Notes under the pieces: model-generated
What the model was told of the DNA's origin: nothing
The model's input: the letters and a program-made list of their open reading frames with translations, nothing else
Database searches by the model: none
Part shown: positions 8,215 to 18,300 of the stretch, one piece after another
Layout of the letters: each line of letters starts with the position of its first letter
Position numbering within the stretch: position 1 is the first letter of the stretch
DNA from: Verrucomicrobiia bacterium
GTDB lineage: Bacteria > Verrucomicrobiota > Verrucomicrobiia > Opitutales > Opitutaceae
Assembly (NCBI GenBank): GCA_011525695.1
Contig: WYBX01000149.1
Coordinates: forward strand, 1 to 57,290
Direction of reading: 5' to 3'
Length of the DNA: 57,290 bases
Made by a program: the position numbers and the translations under genes

Positions 8215-10458
8215 CTATTCATCCGCGGGCATGGGCTCCTTCAGCCACGCGAGATTGAAACAATAGTACCACGCGCTCGACACGGCGTGGATCAGGCCGT
8301 CCGGCGTCTGTGTGGCCACGAAGTAGCCGCCCGGCTGGCCGTGCGTGGGATCGATTCCCTTCAGTGTCCACTCTGCCCGATCATCGCCCGGATCATGACT
8401 CCTGGCGGCGAAGTCGGTCGGCCGGCGCACGTTCGTGAACGGTTTCTTGATCACCCACGTTTCACCCTCGTCGAACGACAGGGCCACGAATGCGCCGAAG
8501 ATTCGTCGCTCTTTCCCGGCCGCGTCCCTGACCGGCATGCCGTCCGCGAGCCAGGGCATCTTTTTGTTCGCGGCGGCGTTATGGTTGCTGGCGTAGGAAA
8601 TGAACATGATCGGACCCTCGCGCAGGCGCAGCAGCGCCGGGCGCTGGCCGGTGGAAATGACCGGAAACTCGCTGGCCCGGTAGGTCCAGGTTCGTCCACC
8701 GTCCGCGGAAATGCTCATCGGCATCCGCCGGTCGATCGGATCGACCCGGCCCAGCGCCATCAGCCGGCCATCGCGCAGTTCCACGACATTCGCATGCGAC
8801 CCGCCAATCCGGCCGGCGCTCTTGCCTGCCTGGACATAGTTCGCCTTGTCCTTGTCGACATCGGTCATTTCTTCCCAAGTCTCCCCCCGATCGCGACTCC
8901 GATACAGCACGCAACCACCACCCCAACCGCCGCCGGTATCACAGCTCGTCAGGATGTCGCCGGCGGCAGTCATGAAGATGTTTCCCATCGGGCACTGCGC
9001 GCGATGAATTTTATCGGGCAGCATGAGCTCCGGCGCGGACCAGGTCACACCGTTGTCCCGGCTGCTCCGATGGACCATCGACAACGCGGTATAACCGTAC
9101 CCGACCGACACTGCGTTTATGTGGTGCAGCGTCCCTTCGTCGTCGGTGAAAAGTTGCGTGCCGGACATGTTGCGATCGGGCGCCTTGAAAAACTCCGCCG
9201 GTCGATCCCAGGCCTCGGCGCCACGTCGCAACCGGCTGGCCAGGATTGTCATTTGCGGTCCGCCTTCGCTGTCGCTGACCGTGAACCACGCCGCCAGCAA
9301 GTCGCCGTTCGGACACCAGGTCAGCCCTGGAACGTGATTGTGTCTGAAGAACGGGCCCTGCCACGAGTCGCCACTGAAATTGAACACCAGGAGCGGACCC
9401 TGAAAATGGGGCTGCCGCATGTCCACCGGCGGTGTCCAGTCCGCAGATTTCGCACCAACTCCCCGGGCCCAGAGCTTGTTGTTCTTCGGCCGCGGCAATG
9501 GTTGCGTGGCCGGCAGGGGCGCCTGCACCACCCGGAATCCGATCTGCCACTGCCGATCTGATGGCAGCGTCCCGAGTCGGTTGGCCGAGCGCAAGTAGCG
9601 CGGATAGCAGCGGAAGCCGCTCCGGGTCACTCGAAAGTCTCCAGCATTGTAACCCACAGGATCGGTGTGCTCTCCCGCCGCGTAGGGACCATACCAGTCC
9701 AGACACCACTCCTCCGCGTTACCGTGCATGTCATGCAGTCCCCACGCATTCGGCTGCGTCGTCCCCACCCGCATGGTGGCCTTGCTCGAATCGCTGATCA
9801 TCTTTCGGCCTAGCGCGTCGGCCGGGCTGGCCACCCAGGTCAAATTGGACCCATACTCCGGGTGCGGAAGCGTGTCGCCGGTGAAGAAGGGTGTGGTGGT
9901 CCCCGCGCGGCAGGCATACTCCCACTCCGCCTCGGTCGGCAGCCGATAGGGTCGGCCCTCGCGCTTCGACAGCCATTCGCAAAAGGCGACGGCATCGTGC
10001 CAGGTCACGAAGGTGACCGCATCGTCGTCTTCCGTCGAGGTGGGTCGATGGCTGTTCAGGGCCTCGCGAAAGCGTTTATGCGCCGGGTCGAACTGCTCGT
10101 ACTGCTCGTTCGTCACCTCGGTTACCGACATCCGGAAGGGCCGCGAGACGATGACCTCGTGCGCCGGCTGCTCGTCCAGATCCGGAAACAATCCCTGCTC
10201 GATATACCGGTTGGTCAGCGGCTCGAACGGGTCGAAAGACTGGGAGCCCGCCAGCATTTCATTGTACTTTTTCCAGGATACTTTCGGCGGGGGCTCGCCC
10301 ATCGTGAAGCGCCCGGCCGGAATCTCCGTCAGCCGCATGCCGATCGAGTTGACCGTTGATTCAGCGGCTCCCGGTTTCTTGGTTCGATTTGGCTCGGTCG
10401 CGGCCGTCGCAACGCTTGCCGCAACGGCTGCCAGTCCAATTAGCAGGTTCTTCATCAT
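8215..10458 (-). CDS. FGE-like (SUMF1) domain fused to sialidase-fold module
   Basis: A 747-residue protein with signal peptide (1-19). Residues about 38-317 match the formylglycine-generating-enzyme fold (GMRLTEIPAGRFTMG, VTEVTNEQYEQF, YRLPTEAEWEYACRAG, GLHDMHGNAEEWCLDWY). Residues about 330-740 are a BNR/sialidase-type propeller (SSRDNGVTWSAP, RSRDRGETWEEM, SISADGGRTWTY, SFDEGETWV). True FGEs use two cysteines in a WxCxxxYCxR-like motif. Here the region reads GFRCYPRYLRS with only one (C284); the second is Leu. It is therefore unlikely to activate the neighbouring sulfatases and may serve as a binding module. It is joined to the sulfatase upstream by a one-base TAATG overlap, which suggests translational coupling. 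Confidence 0.85.
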   Translation of the reverse strand: MMKNLLIGLAAVAASVATAATEPNRTKKPGAAESTVNSIGMRLTEIPAGRFTMGEPPPKVSWKKYNEMLAGSQSFDPFEPLTNRYIEQGLFPDLDEQPAHEVIVSRPFRMSVTEVTNEQYEQFDPAHKRFREALNSHRPTSTEDDDAVTFVTWHDAVAFCEWLSKREGRPYRLPTEAEWEYACRAGTTTPFFTGDTLPHPEYGSNLTWVASPADALGRKMISDSSKATMRVGTTQPNAWGLHDMHGNAEEWCLDWYGPYAAGEHTDPVGYNAGDFRVTRSGFRCYPRYLRSANRLGTLPSDRQWQIGFRVVQAPLPATQPLPRPKNNKLWARGVGAKSADWTPPVDMRQPHFQGPLLVFNFSGDSWQGPFFRHNHVPGLTWCPNGDLLAAWFTVSDSEGGPQMTILASRLRRGAEAWDRPAEFFKAPDRNMSGTQLFTDDEGTLHHINAVSVGYGYTALSMVHRSSRDNGVTWSAPELMLPDKIHRAQCPMGNIFMTAAGDILTSCDTGGGWGGGCVLYRSRDRGETWEEMTDVDKDKANYVQAGKSAGRIGGSHANVVELRDGRLMALGRVDPIDRRMPMSISADGGRTWTYRASEFPVISTGQRPALLRLREGPIMFISYASNHNAAANKKMPWLADGMPVRDAAGKERRIFGAFVALSFDEGETWVIKKPFTNVRRPTDFAARSHDPGDDRAEWTLKGIDPTHGQPGGYFVATQTPDGLIHAVSSAWYYCFNLAWLKEPMPADE

Positions 10459-12044
10459 TAGTCTTTCGCCGACGCCGGCCGGTTCCCCCTCGCTCGACGG
10501 GGGAACTTCTCCAGCAGCATCCGGTTTCGCTCGTCTCGCTCATTCAACAGGGCATCCCAACTCGTCGGCCGACCGACGGCAGAGCGACGGGACGATCCAC
10601 GCTCGAGGTAAGTCATCAACAGCCGGTACAATTCCTCCGCCTTGTCCGGCCGGCTGGCCGCGATGTCGCGATCTTCATGTGGATCGGCGGCGAGGTCGTA
10701 CAGCCGACGGTTCCTCTTCAGGTCCATGATCAGCTTCCAATTTCCCTGCCGGAACACCAGCTGCCCCATACCCTTGGTCCCCGTCACCAGTGTCTCGCGA
10801 ACGCGTAGGGAGTCATCCCGCCCCAGGAGCGCCGGGGTGAGGTCGAAACTGTCCAGCGCCGCATTCTCCGGCAATCTCACACCGGCAAGGGCACAAAAGG
10901 TGGCCGTGAGATCCACCAGGGAGATCAGTTGTCCGGACACCGATCCCGCTGGGATTTTGTGCGGCCAGCGGGCGATGAAGGGCACGCGGTGTCCCCCTTC
11001 CCAGGCGGAGCCCTTGGAGCCTCGCCATGGAGCGGTGGTGTTGTGGCTGCTTCCTCTTACCGCGCCATAACCGCCGTTGTCACTCGCCACGATGAGCAGC
11101 GTGTTCTCCGTCAAGCCGAGACGATCCAAGGTCGCCATCATCCGGCCCACAGCCCAATCGAATTCCATGACGAAGTCGCCATACGCGCCGATGCCGCTGC
11201 GGCCGACCAGGCGGGGATCCGGGGTGGTCGGAAAATGAACCGCACAGGTCGGGTAATAGAGGAAGAACGGCCGATCCCGATTTTGCTCGATGAATTCGAC
11301 CGCCTTGGCATCCAGGCTCGCCCCGATTCCGTTGCCCGGACGCCGGTTCTCCCACGTCGCCCCTTCGGCCGGATTGTTGAAGAGCATTTGATAGCCCGAG
11401 CGGAGAGCCACCGTCACCTCGGAGTCGTAAGATGGCTCCGTACCGCCCACGACGGCCCCGTTTTCGAGATAATAATCGGGAGTCATGTTGTGGCCGTCCG
11501 GCACCAGATAGGAATAGTCGAACCCCACCTCGTTCGGACCGCGACCCGGATGATTCAGGTCGCGCGGCATGATGTCGCCCAATCCCAAGTGCCACTTGCC
11601 GACAATGCCGGTGCGGTAGCCTCCGGTCCGCAGCAATGACGCAATCGTTTCCTCCTGCGGTCGGATGACCAACGGCTCGCCATTATAGATGACGTGGCTC
11701 GTATGATAGCGCCGATAGGGATCCGTTCCGGTGACGACGGCGTAACGGGTCGGAGAACACAGCGCATGCGGCGAATGGGCGTCGGTGAAACGCATCCCCT
11801 CCCGCGCCAGCCGGTCGACATGCGGGGTCGGAAACGCCTTCTGCCCGTAGCAGCCGAAATCGTTGTACCCCAAGTCGTCCGCCATGATGAAAATGAAATT
11901 CGGTGGACGGGCGGGAACTTGCGCCTCCGCGGTAAACGGGACCAGGCCCATCAGCAGCGCCATTCCACCGAGAAAACGGACCAACAAGCATCGTGTTCGG
12001 AGACGGGCTTGGCGTTCCCGGTGAGGCGACAGGGTCTGTTTCAT
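10458..12044 (-). CDS. S1-family sulfatase, exported
   Basis: About 528 residues from the Met at 12044. The frame extends to 12098, but the shorter start gives a basic n-region and hydrophobic core (LVRFLGGMALLMGLVPFTAEA) and places the operator at 12094 in the promoter. Alkaline-phosphatase-superfamily features include MADDLGYNDFGCYG with the metal-binding Asp pair (about 56-57) and the sulfatase signature CSPTR, whose Cys (about 96) is the residue converted to formylglycine. GKWHLG and SDNGG follow. Expected reaction: hydrolysis of a sulfate ester on a glycan in the periplasm or outside. First gene of a three-gene unit. Subfamily and substrate cannot be read by eye. Confidence 0.92.
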   Translation of the reverse strand: MKQTLSPHRERQARLRTRCLLVRFLGGMALLMGLVPFTAEAQVPARPPNFIFIMADDLGYNDFGCYGQKAFPTPHVDRLAREGMRFTDAHSPHALCSPTRYAVVTGTDPYRRYHTSHVIYNGEPLVIRPQEETIASLLRTGGYRTGIVGKWHLGLGDIMPRDLNHPGRGPNEVGFDYSYLVPDGHNMTPDYYLENGAVVGGTEPSYDSEVTVALRSGYQMLFNNPAEGATWENRRPGNGIGASLDAKAVEFIEQNRDRPFFLYYPTCAVHFPTTPDPRLVGRSGIGAYGDFVMEFDWAVGRMMATLDRLGLTENTLLIVASDNGGYGAVRGSSHNTTAPWRGSKGSAWEGGHRVPFIARWPHKIPAGSVSGQLISLVDLTATFCALAGVRLPENAALDSFDLTPALLGRDDSLRVRETLVTGTKGMGQLVFRQGNWKLIMDLKRNRRLYDLAADPHEDRDIAASRPDKAEELYRLLMTYLERGSSRRSAVGRPTSWDALLNERDERNRMLLEKFPRRARGNRPASAKD

Positions 12045-12093
12045 GAGGGAAATGAAATGGCCCGGCACGATACGCGTGGAAATCCGATCGTTC

Positions 12094-12107
12094 CGCAAAT
12101 TGTTACG
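12094..12107 (-). promoter_or_regulatory. Motif A operator-like site (b)
   Basis: In the gene direction it reads CGTAACAATTTGCG, 50 bp before the sulfatase start at 12044. It lies in the 145-bp gap between the sulfatase-propeller fusion and the sulfatase, which marks the beginning of a new transcription unit. Confidence 0.6.
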
Positions 12108-12189
12108 CGACGACCGGCGGCTATCAGGTCATATGTCGCCATTACGCACGCGCCCCGGATGTTTCGACCGCAATTCGTTTCACCGGTAA

Positions 12190-15100
12190 CTACCTCGCAT
12201 CGTAGGCCGCGCGCCCCACCGTATCCTTGTTTCGGGGGAACCCCGGCCCGCCCGCCGCCACATAACCGTAACTGGCTCCGCTTGCATTGGGACTGACCCA
12301 GAACGAATACAACTTTCCGTTCGTCAGCGTGAACCTGAGTTTAACGGCCCGGCCCGCGAGCGCGTGCAAGTCCGCCGCCTGCCGCCAGCCAATCTGGTGA
12401 ATCGTGCTGTCGACCTTGGCCACGATGCAGTTTTCCCGGGTGAACGGAGCAATCGGTCGGCCGGATGCGTCCAGCAACTCCACCCGCAGTTCACCCTCGG
12501 GACAGTCCACGTTCACGAACAGATGTCTCCCCCGGAATCTCACCGGACGGGTGGTCAGCGTGCCGTCACCTGCCCCCGCATCCATCGAGGCGAAGCCGTC
12601 ACGACGCAGCGTGGCCAGGCCCATTGCGTATCCCGAGTACATGCCGCGGCTCTCGCCGCTTATTCCGGAATAGGCGGTGTAATGGAAGTAGAGTCTGTCT
12701 CCCACCACCGTGCAGATTCCGGTCGGCACCTTGAGGTAACCCCGATCCCAGGTTCCCTCCCGACGGGTGCCGGAGAGAAAAGCCTCCCTCTTCCCCGGCC
12801 GAAAGATGTGAAACCCGTCCCGGCTGTAGCCCAGATGGATTTCGGTGATCTTCGGCGTCTTTTGCTTGCTCGCCTGCGCATTGCTCGAGCGCAGAATCTG
12901 AAACGCGCCCAGCATGATACTCTCGTAAGCCACCATGTTCAGGCTGTATAATTCGGGTTTGAAGTCGAATTCCGGCAATCGCAGCTGGGCGTCGTCCAAC
13001 TCGTCCGACTCCGCCCAATAGACCGAATGGACCCAATCGTTGCTATGCATGAACTCCGCACGCTCCAGGTACCGTCGGGCGCGACCGCCCTCGCGCGAGA
13101 TCCCTCCCTCTCGTCCCCGAATGCTCTGAATCCAGAGTTTGCGAAACGGATTGTAGGCAATCGAACTGTAGTCGCCCCAGAAAATGTCGGCCTTCTTTTG
13201 TTCGCTGGACATGCGGTAGTCCGCCGTGAGCGTCGAAATATAGTGGCCCGATTTGTTGCCCTCCTGAGACGCGCCGGTCCGATGCACCTTGCCGTCGGAA
13301 AATAAATTCCGATACAGCGTCAGAAACTTGTAGCGTTGTCCGGGATCATCCGTCTCGTGATCCAACCAGATCGACTCCTCATCTCCCGCCCGGTTTGGGC
13401 CGGATGGCCGCAGCAGGATGGTGTTGTCGGACTTCTCACGCGCTTCGAGCAACTCCCCGGTCTCCGTGCTGAAGTAGCCCCGATACAGGCCCAATTCCGG
13501 AAAGGTCCACGTGACACCGTCCTGGCTCACCGCCACCTTGAAGTGGCCGCGAAATCCGCCCTGCCCCTCCGTGTAAAACAGTTTGAAGCACTTCTCGAAC
13601 GGATCGTAGAAGGAACCGCCGTGCTGGCTCCCGGCGGTGCTGTGCCGCCAGTCGCCGTCGAGGTGGGAAGTGAGCACCGGATTGCCCTCGTATTTCTTCG
13701 CCGCGTGGTAGGTGCGCAGCAGATCGGTTTGCTCAATCAGGAAATCATCCACGAAGAGCTGGCGGCCCACATCGATCGGAATGACCTTTGGAATGTTGGT
13801 GGCTTCCAAATAGGGTATCCGAGCCATCGCGACCCGGTCGCTGCGATCCCGGTCCGGCGGCCACGCCATTGGTAGGCGGATTCCATTGTAGAGGAGTTCG
13901 CCGGCCGCCGGGGTGGAATCGGCCGCCAGCGCCGGGCTACCGCTGTGAATGCCACCGCCCGGCACTTGATCACCTGACATCAAACCGGCCCACTGAGGAT
14001 ACTGTCGTTCGATTTCCCGCCGGAGACGTGCCACCCGGTCGGGATGGGCAGACGCGAGGTCTCGCGTCTCATGCGGATCCTGCACCACCTGATACAACTG
14101 CACCCCAGTCGTATCGCGATCGTAGATGTCCTCGGTGTGCGGCGCCTTGCGACTTGGGGTGAGAATCAGCTTCCACTCGTTTTCAATGCACCAGAGCCTG
14201 AGCAACGATTCCGCGGGGTTATCCAAATCGGCCACGTTATGCGCGTAACCCTCCCCGAAAATGATCCGGTCTCCGATCCCGGCGCCGGAACGAAGGTTCG
14301 TCGACAGATCCAGGCCCGGAAGCCCGGCGGGCGGTTTGAAACCGGCCGCTCCGAGGATGGTCGGATAGATATCGATGCTCGAGACGAGATCCTGGCGGAC
14401 TCCGGCGATGAACCGGCTGCGCCAGGAAAACAGGATTGGCGTGCGCACTCCGCCTTCCCGGACGCTACGCTTGGAGTGCGGGGCAAATCCAGCTCGCCAA
14501 CCTTCCGGAACCTTCATATCCGCGGTGCGTTGGATCCAACCGTTGTCGCACACATAGACGACCAGGGTGTTCTCACGCAGGCCTTTCTTCTCGAGATGAT
14601 CCATCAACTCGCCGCAGGTTTCATCGAACCACTCGCACATCGCGTAGTACTTTGCCAGGTCAGGATCCAACCCGAGACGGTCGTAGTGTTCCCGGATTCG
14701 CGCCGGCGGATTGTGAGGGGCATGTGGCATGTACGGCGCATACCAGAGAAAGAAGGGCTTTCTCTCATTGTTGGCGCGGTCGATGAAATCGAACACGGGC
14801 TTCATCCCTTTGCGTCCGATCGTGAGCCCGATGTCACCATGCCTTCCGTCGGGGGCCGGAAAGCCCTGCGTCATGCCGTCGGTGAACCCGCCGCTCCGGT
14901 AATTGCCCTCCCACCACTTGCCTGACTGAAAGCTGACGTAGCCCTGCTCCCCGAGCGATCGAGCGATCGTTGGCAGCCGCTCAATCCTGGCATTCAGCCT
15001 GGCGCGCAAGGCCGCTCCCTCCGGCGTTGATGCGGGCGGTCCGGCCGGATCGTTTCCGGTGACCCCGTGTTGGGATGCGTTGAGCCCGGTCATGATGCTC

Positions 15101-15372
15101 ATGAGCGATGGCCGGCAAAGCGGCGTCGGCACATGGCCTCGCGGGAAAACCACGGACTCGCGCGCCAGACGGTCGAGGTTCGGCGTTCGGATCTGGGGGT
15201 GGCCCATGAAACCGTAGTCCCCCCACCCCTGGTCGTCCGAAAGAATCAGGACGATGTTCGGCCTGGCCGCCGCGGCATGCGCCGCAGCGGCGAAGCCGAG
15301 AACCACCGACATGGCTCCGGACAGGGCACGAAACAATCGGAGCCATCGGCTCGAAACTCTCATATGCGGCAT
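12190..15372 (-). CDS. Sulfatase fused to beta-propeller putative glycosidase (paralog 3)
   Basis: About 1060 residues from the Met at 15372 (or 15363), 19 bp after the TonB-receptor stop. The open frame extends to 15582 inside that gene, but only the later start gives a signal peptide (AMSVVLGFAAAAHA). Residues about 37-490 are an S1 sulfatase: LILSDDQGWGDYG, then CRPSL at 86-90 in place of the common C-x-P-S-R (CRPSL-type sulfatases are known), and a degenerate SGKWWEG where GKWHLG is usual. After a Gly/Ser-rich linker, the propeller module starts near residue 500 with GELLYNGIRLP and DVGRQLFVDDFLIE and ends in GYVAAGGPG. The fusion suggests desulfation and cleavage of the same substrate. 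It is co-transcribed with the receptor. Confidence 0.88.
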   Translation of the reverse strand: MPHMRVSSRWLRLFRALSGAMSVVLGFAAAAHAAAARPNIVLILSDDQGWGDYGFMGHPQIRTPNLDRLARESVVFPRGHVPTPLCRPSLMSIMTGLNASQHGVTGNDPAGPPASTPEGAALRARLNARIERLPTIARSLGEQGYVSFQSGKWWEGNYRSGGFTDGMTQGFPAPDGRHGDIGLTIGRKGMKPVFDFIDRANNERKPFFLWYAPYMPHAPHNPPARIREHYDRLGLDPDLAKYYAMCEWFDETCGELMDHLEKKGLRENTLVVYVCDNGWIQRTADMKVPEGWRAGFAPHSKRSVREGGVRTPILFSWRSRFIAGVRQDLVSSIDIYPTILGAAGFKPPAGLPGLDLSTNLRSGAGIGDRIIFGEGYAHNVADLDNPAESLLRLWCIENEWKLILTPSRKAPHTEDIYDRDTTGVQLYQVVQDPHETRDLASAHPDRVARLRREIERQYPQWAGLMSGDQVPGGGIHSGSPALAADSTPAAGELLYNGIRLPMAWPPDRDRSDRVAMARIPYLEATNIPKVIPIDVGRQLFVDDFLIEQTDLLRTYHAAKKYEGNPVLTSHLDGDWRHSTAGSQHGGSFYDPFEKCFKLFYTEGQGGFRGHFKVAVSQDGVTWTFPELGLYRGYFSTETGELLEAREKSDNTILLRPSGPNRAGDEESIWLDHETDDPGQRYKFLTLYRNLFSDGKVHRTGASQEGNKSGHYISTLTADYRMSSEQKKADIFWGDYSSIAYNPFRKLWIQSIRGREGGISREGGRARRYLERAEFMHSNDWVHSVYWAESDELDDAQLRLPEFDFKPELYSLNMVAYESIMLGAFQILRSSNAQASKQKTPKITEIHLGYSRDGFHIFRPGKREAFLSGTRREGTWDRGYLKVPTGICTVVGDRLYFHYTAYSGISGESRGMYSGYAMGLATLRRDGFASMDAGAGDGTLTTRPVRFRGRHLFVNVDCPEGELRVELLDASGRPIAPFTRENCIVAKVDSTIHQIGWRQAADLHALAGRAVKLRFTLTNGKLYSFWVSPNASGASYGYVAAGGPGFPRNKDTVGRAAYDAR

Positions 15373-15391
15373 CAACTGAAAGAAGCCGAGG

Positions 15392-18300
15392 CTAGAATCG
15401 GCCCTTGATTCCGATGGTGGTCTCCCGGGCGATGATATAGCCGCGGGTGAACCGGGCGTAGTCCGGGGTATCCGGCGCATAGCGCTTGTTCGGCAGCGCA
15501 CGCCGCGACATGTCCGGCATGGAAACGAACACGGAAAGCCAGGGACGGAAGCTGTATTCGGCGTTGAACGCCAATCGCTCAAACCCCGTATTGTAGTTGT
15601 AGGTGTCGGGGCGGATCGTGGCGCTCGGGTTGACCAAGTTGGTGCGTTTTTCGTCCTGGTAGACGTAATTCAATCGGACAAAGTATTTTGGCCGGAGAAA
15701 ATTGATTCCCAACGTATACTTCAACGGCGTTGGTTCCAGATTCGAGGAGGCCTCGCCACCAATGGACATCTTCGTCATATTGCCGTGCACCTGCAACCCC
15801 CGGGCCCAGTGAGGGAGGAAGGGATCGAGCGACTGGCGGTAGCTGATCTCCAGCCCCCTGATCCGCGCTGTGCCCTCCGCATTCCGTCGGGTACGGATAT
15901 CGTAATGATCGAAGCTGCCGTCGGTCGGTAGATCATAGACCCCCAGCAGTTCGGGCGTTGCGGGTGTGTCCTCAAGAATGAAGAAATTCTCGACATTCTT
16001 TTGGAACACGCTGATCGACCCGGTGCCGCCCTTGATATTGTAGGTTTCGAACGACAGGTCGAAATTGTCCGCCGTCCATGGTTCCAACTCGGGATTGGTG
16101 ATCGTTATCAGCGGGTTCGTGGCGTCCGGGTCGGAGATGGTCAGGCCGGGAATCACAAAGCTCACGTTCGGTCGGCCAAGGGTCCGTGCGTAGGCGGCCC
16201 GAATCAGCAGCGAGTCGGTAATCTCATAGGTGGCGTTCAGGCTCGGGTAGAACCCGGAATACGAGCTGTCCGCATGGGCCGCCCGCTCCTGAAAGCGCAG
16301 CTTCCGAAGCTCCAGGGCGTCCGTGGTAATCAGGATCTTCTTCCCCGAACCATCGAGGATGAAATTGCCGTTCGCATCTCTCTGGTACTGCGCATTGATG
16401 TCGTTCAGCGGGCCGCTGCCCTCCACCTCCGTCTTCTCGAAACGCACGCCGCCGACCAGCCACAACCGGTCCTTGAAGAGCCGGGCATCGGCGCGCAGAT
16501 AGGCCGCCGAGATTGTTTCAATCATCAGTTTCGAGCTGCTTGCCATTGACTGGTAGGCGGCGGGCTCATCGAGCACGAACCAGTCGGGATTTTCCCGGTA
16601 AAGATCATAGACCATCTTGTGGCTGATCGTACGAAAGGGGACTCCGTAGATCCCTTGGGATTCATAATTGGGGTCGAAGACGTCAAAGTTACCGGCCATG
16701 CGCGCCGCCACGGAGGTAGCCCCGTTCGGACGGAAATTCCAGGTCAACGTGTTTTCCCTTTGATCCCGCTGGCTTCGATCCATGCTAATGCCAGATTTCA
16801 GGGTGAAGGGCACGTGGGGCGTGGAGAAGCGGCGCGTGACGTCGAGGCGGGCGGTTCCCCTCGTCGACTTGTTTCTCGACTGCTGGGACGTCGCGTTGAC
16901 GATGGAGTAATTCGCAGTGTCGTAGATGTCGACGGGATCGCCGGTGCGGGTCCACGCGCTGTAACGACTGGGAATCTCTCCAAACCGGATGTCATCGCCA
17001 TGGACGATCAGATTGGTAATTGTCGCCTGTACCTGGCGAAAGTATCCGTGATCGATATCCTTGAGGCGGCCCCGCGCGTTGGAAAATGAACCGCCGGCTT
17101 CGATGTCCCAAAGCTCCCCGCGGTGGCGGTACTTTAGGGTATACTGATTGTGAACGCTGGCGTTATCGTTATAGCCGGGCCCGATGCCCGTGGTCACATT
17201 GCCCACGCCGCTGGGCGCACCGTGGGTGTGCGTCGCATCGCCGGTGGCGCCGTTCCCGTACTGCGCCCGGAAATAGTCGCGCGTCACGAACTGGGAGTTC
17301 GTCTTGTAGTTGAAGCCGACGGTGAGCAGATCCCGGTCGCTGATCCGCCAGTCGAGGCCGAGTTGCGCGCTGTCGCCCTCGATGTGAAGCGGCTTGCTGT
17401 ACCACAGGCTGGAGGTCTGGATTCCGTTGACCTGATCCCATGAGGGGTTCGAATCGAGGGTGTGGAAGCCGTCTTCGGCGGGCATCAATCGCCAATTGCT
17501 CGAATATCCGGCCGTGATCGCGATCGACTTCGTCACCGGCCCCCGGTAGTTGAGGTTGTAATTCGGCTCCACATGACCGAAGGAATTCTGCGGCAAATGA
17601 TATCGCGGAACCTTGAGCGTGTATCCGAGCTGGCTGTTGAAGGTGGTCGACACCTGGTAGGAGAAGCTCGGCCGCGGCATCTCGAAACCGCTGCGGGAGA
17701 TCAGGTTGATTGTCCCCCCGAGCCCCGCCGCCGGCATGTCCGGGGTGGGCACCTTCGTCACCTCGATCCGCGAGATGTTGACCATCGGCATCGTCTCGAA
17801 CGAGACCGACGAGCGGCTTTCCGGATCCCGCGCTCCGATCACCGGCCCGCCATCGATCGTCACCTCGGTCAATTCGGACGGAAACCCGCGCATTGAAGGT
17901 GTCCCCGGTCCGATTGAACCAGGAGACACCGCCAGGCCCGGCAGAAATTGGAAATATTCGGCGGCGTTTTCGAGACCCCGATCGCCATATTCGTCGGTGG
18001 CGACCACCTGCTTGATGTTGGCGGCGTTGCGCCGCTCGTTGTCGGCGAGCTCCTGCGCGGTCTTGATGACGTTGCCGACCACTTCGACGGCGGCGAGTTG
18101 TACGATGCTGCTGTCCACCGCTTCGCGTACCAGTTCGAAGTCCCGCGTGGTGACCGCACCGCCAGGCAGCTCGATGGCGACCGTCTGCCGCTCCATGCCG
18201 ACGTAGTTTACGTTGATCCGCACCTGTCCGGCCGGGACGCCCGCCAGCCGGTACCTGCCGGATTCGTCGGCGACAGTCTGGCGGGCCGTCCCCTCGATCA

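Noticed and set aside
8215..10458. FGE-like protein as the maturation enzyme of the neighbouring sulfatases
   Set aside because: Only one of the two catalytic cysteines is present, and the protein continues into a sialidase-type module.
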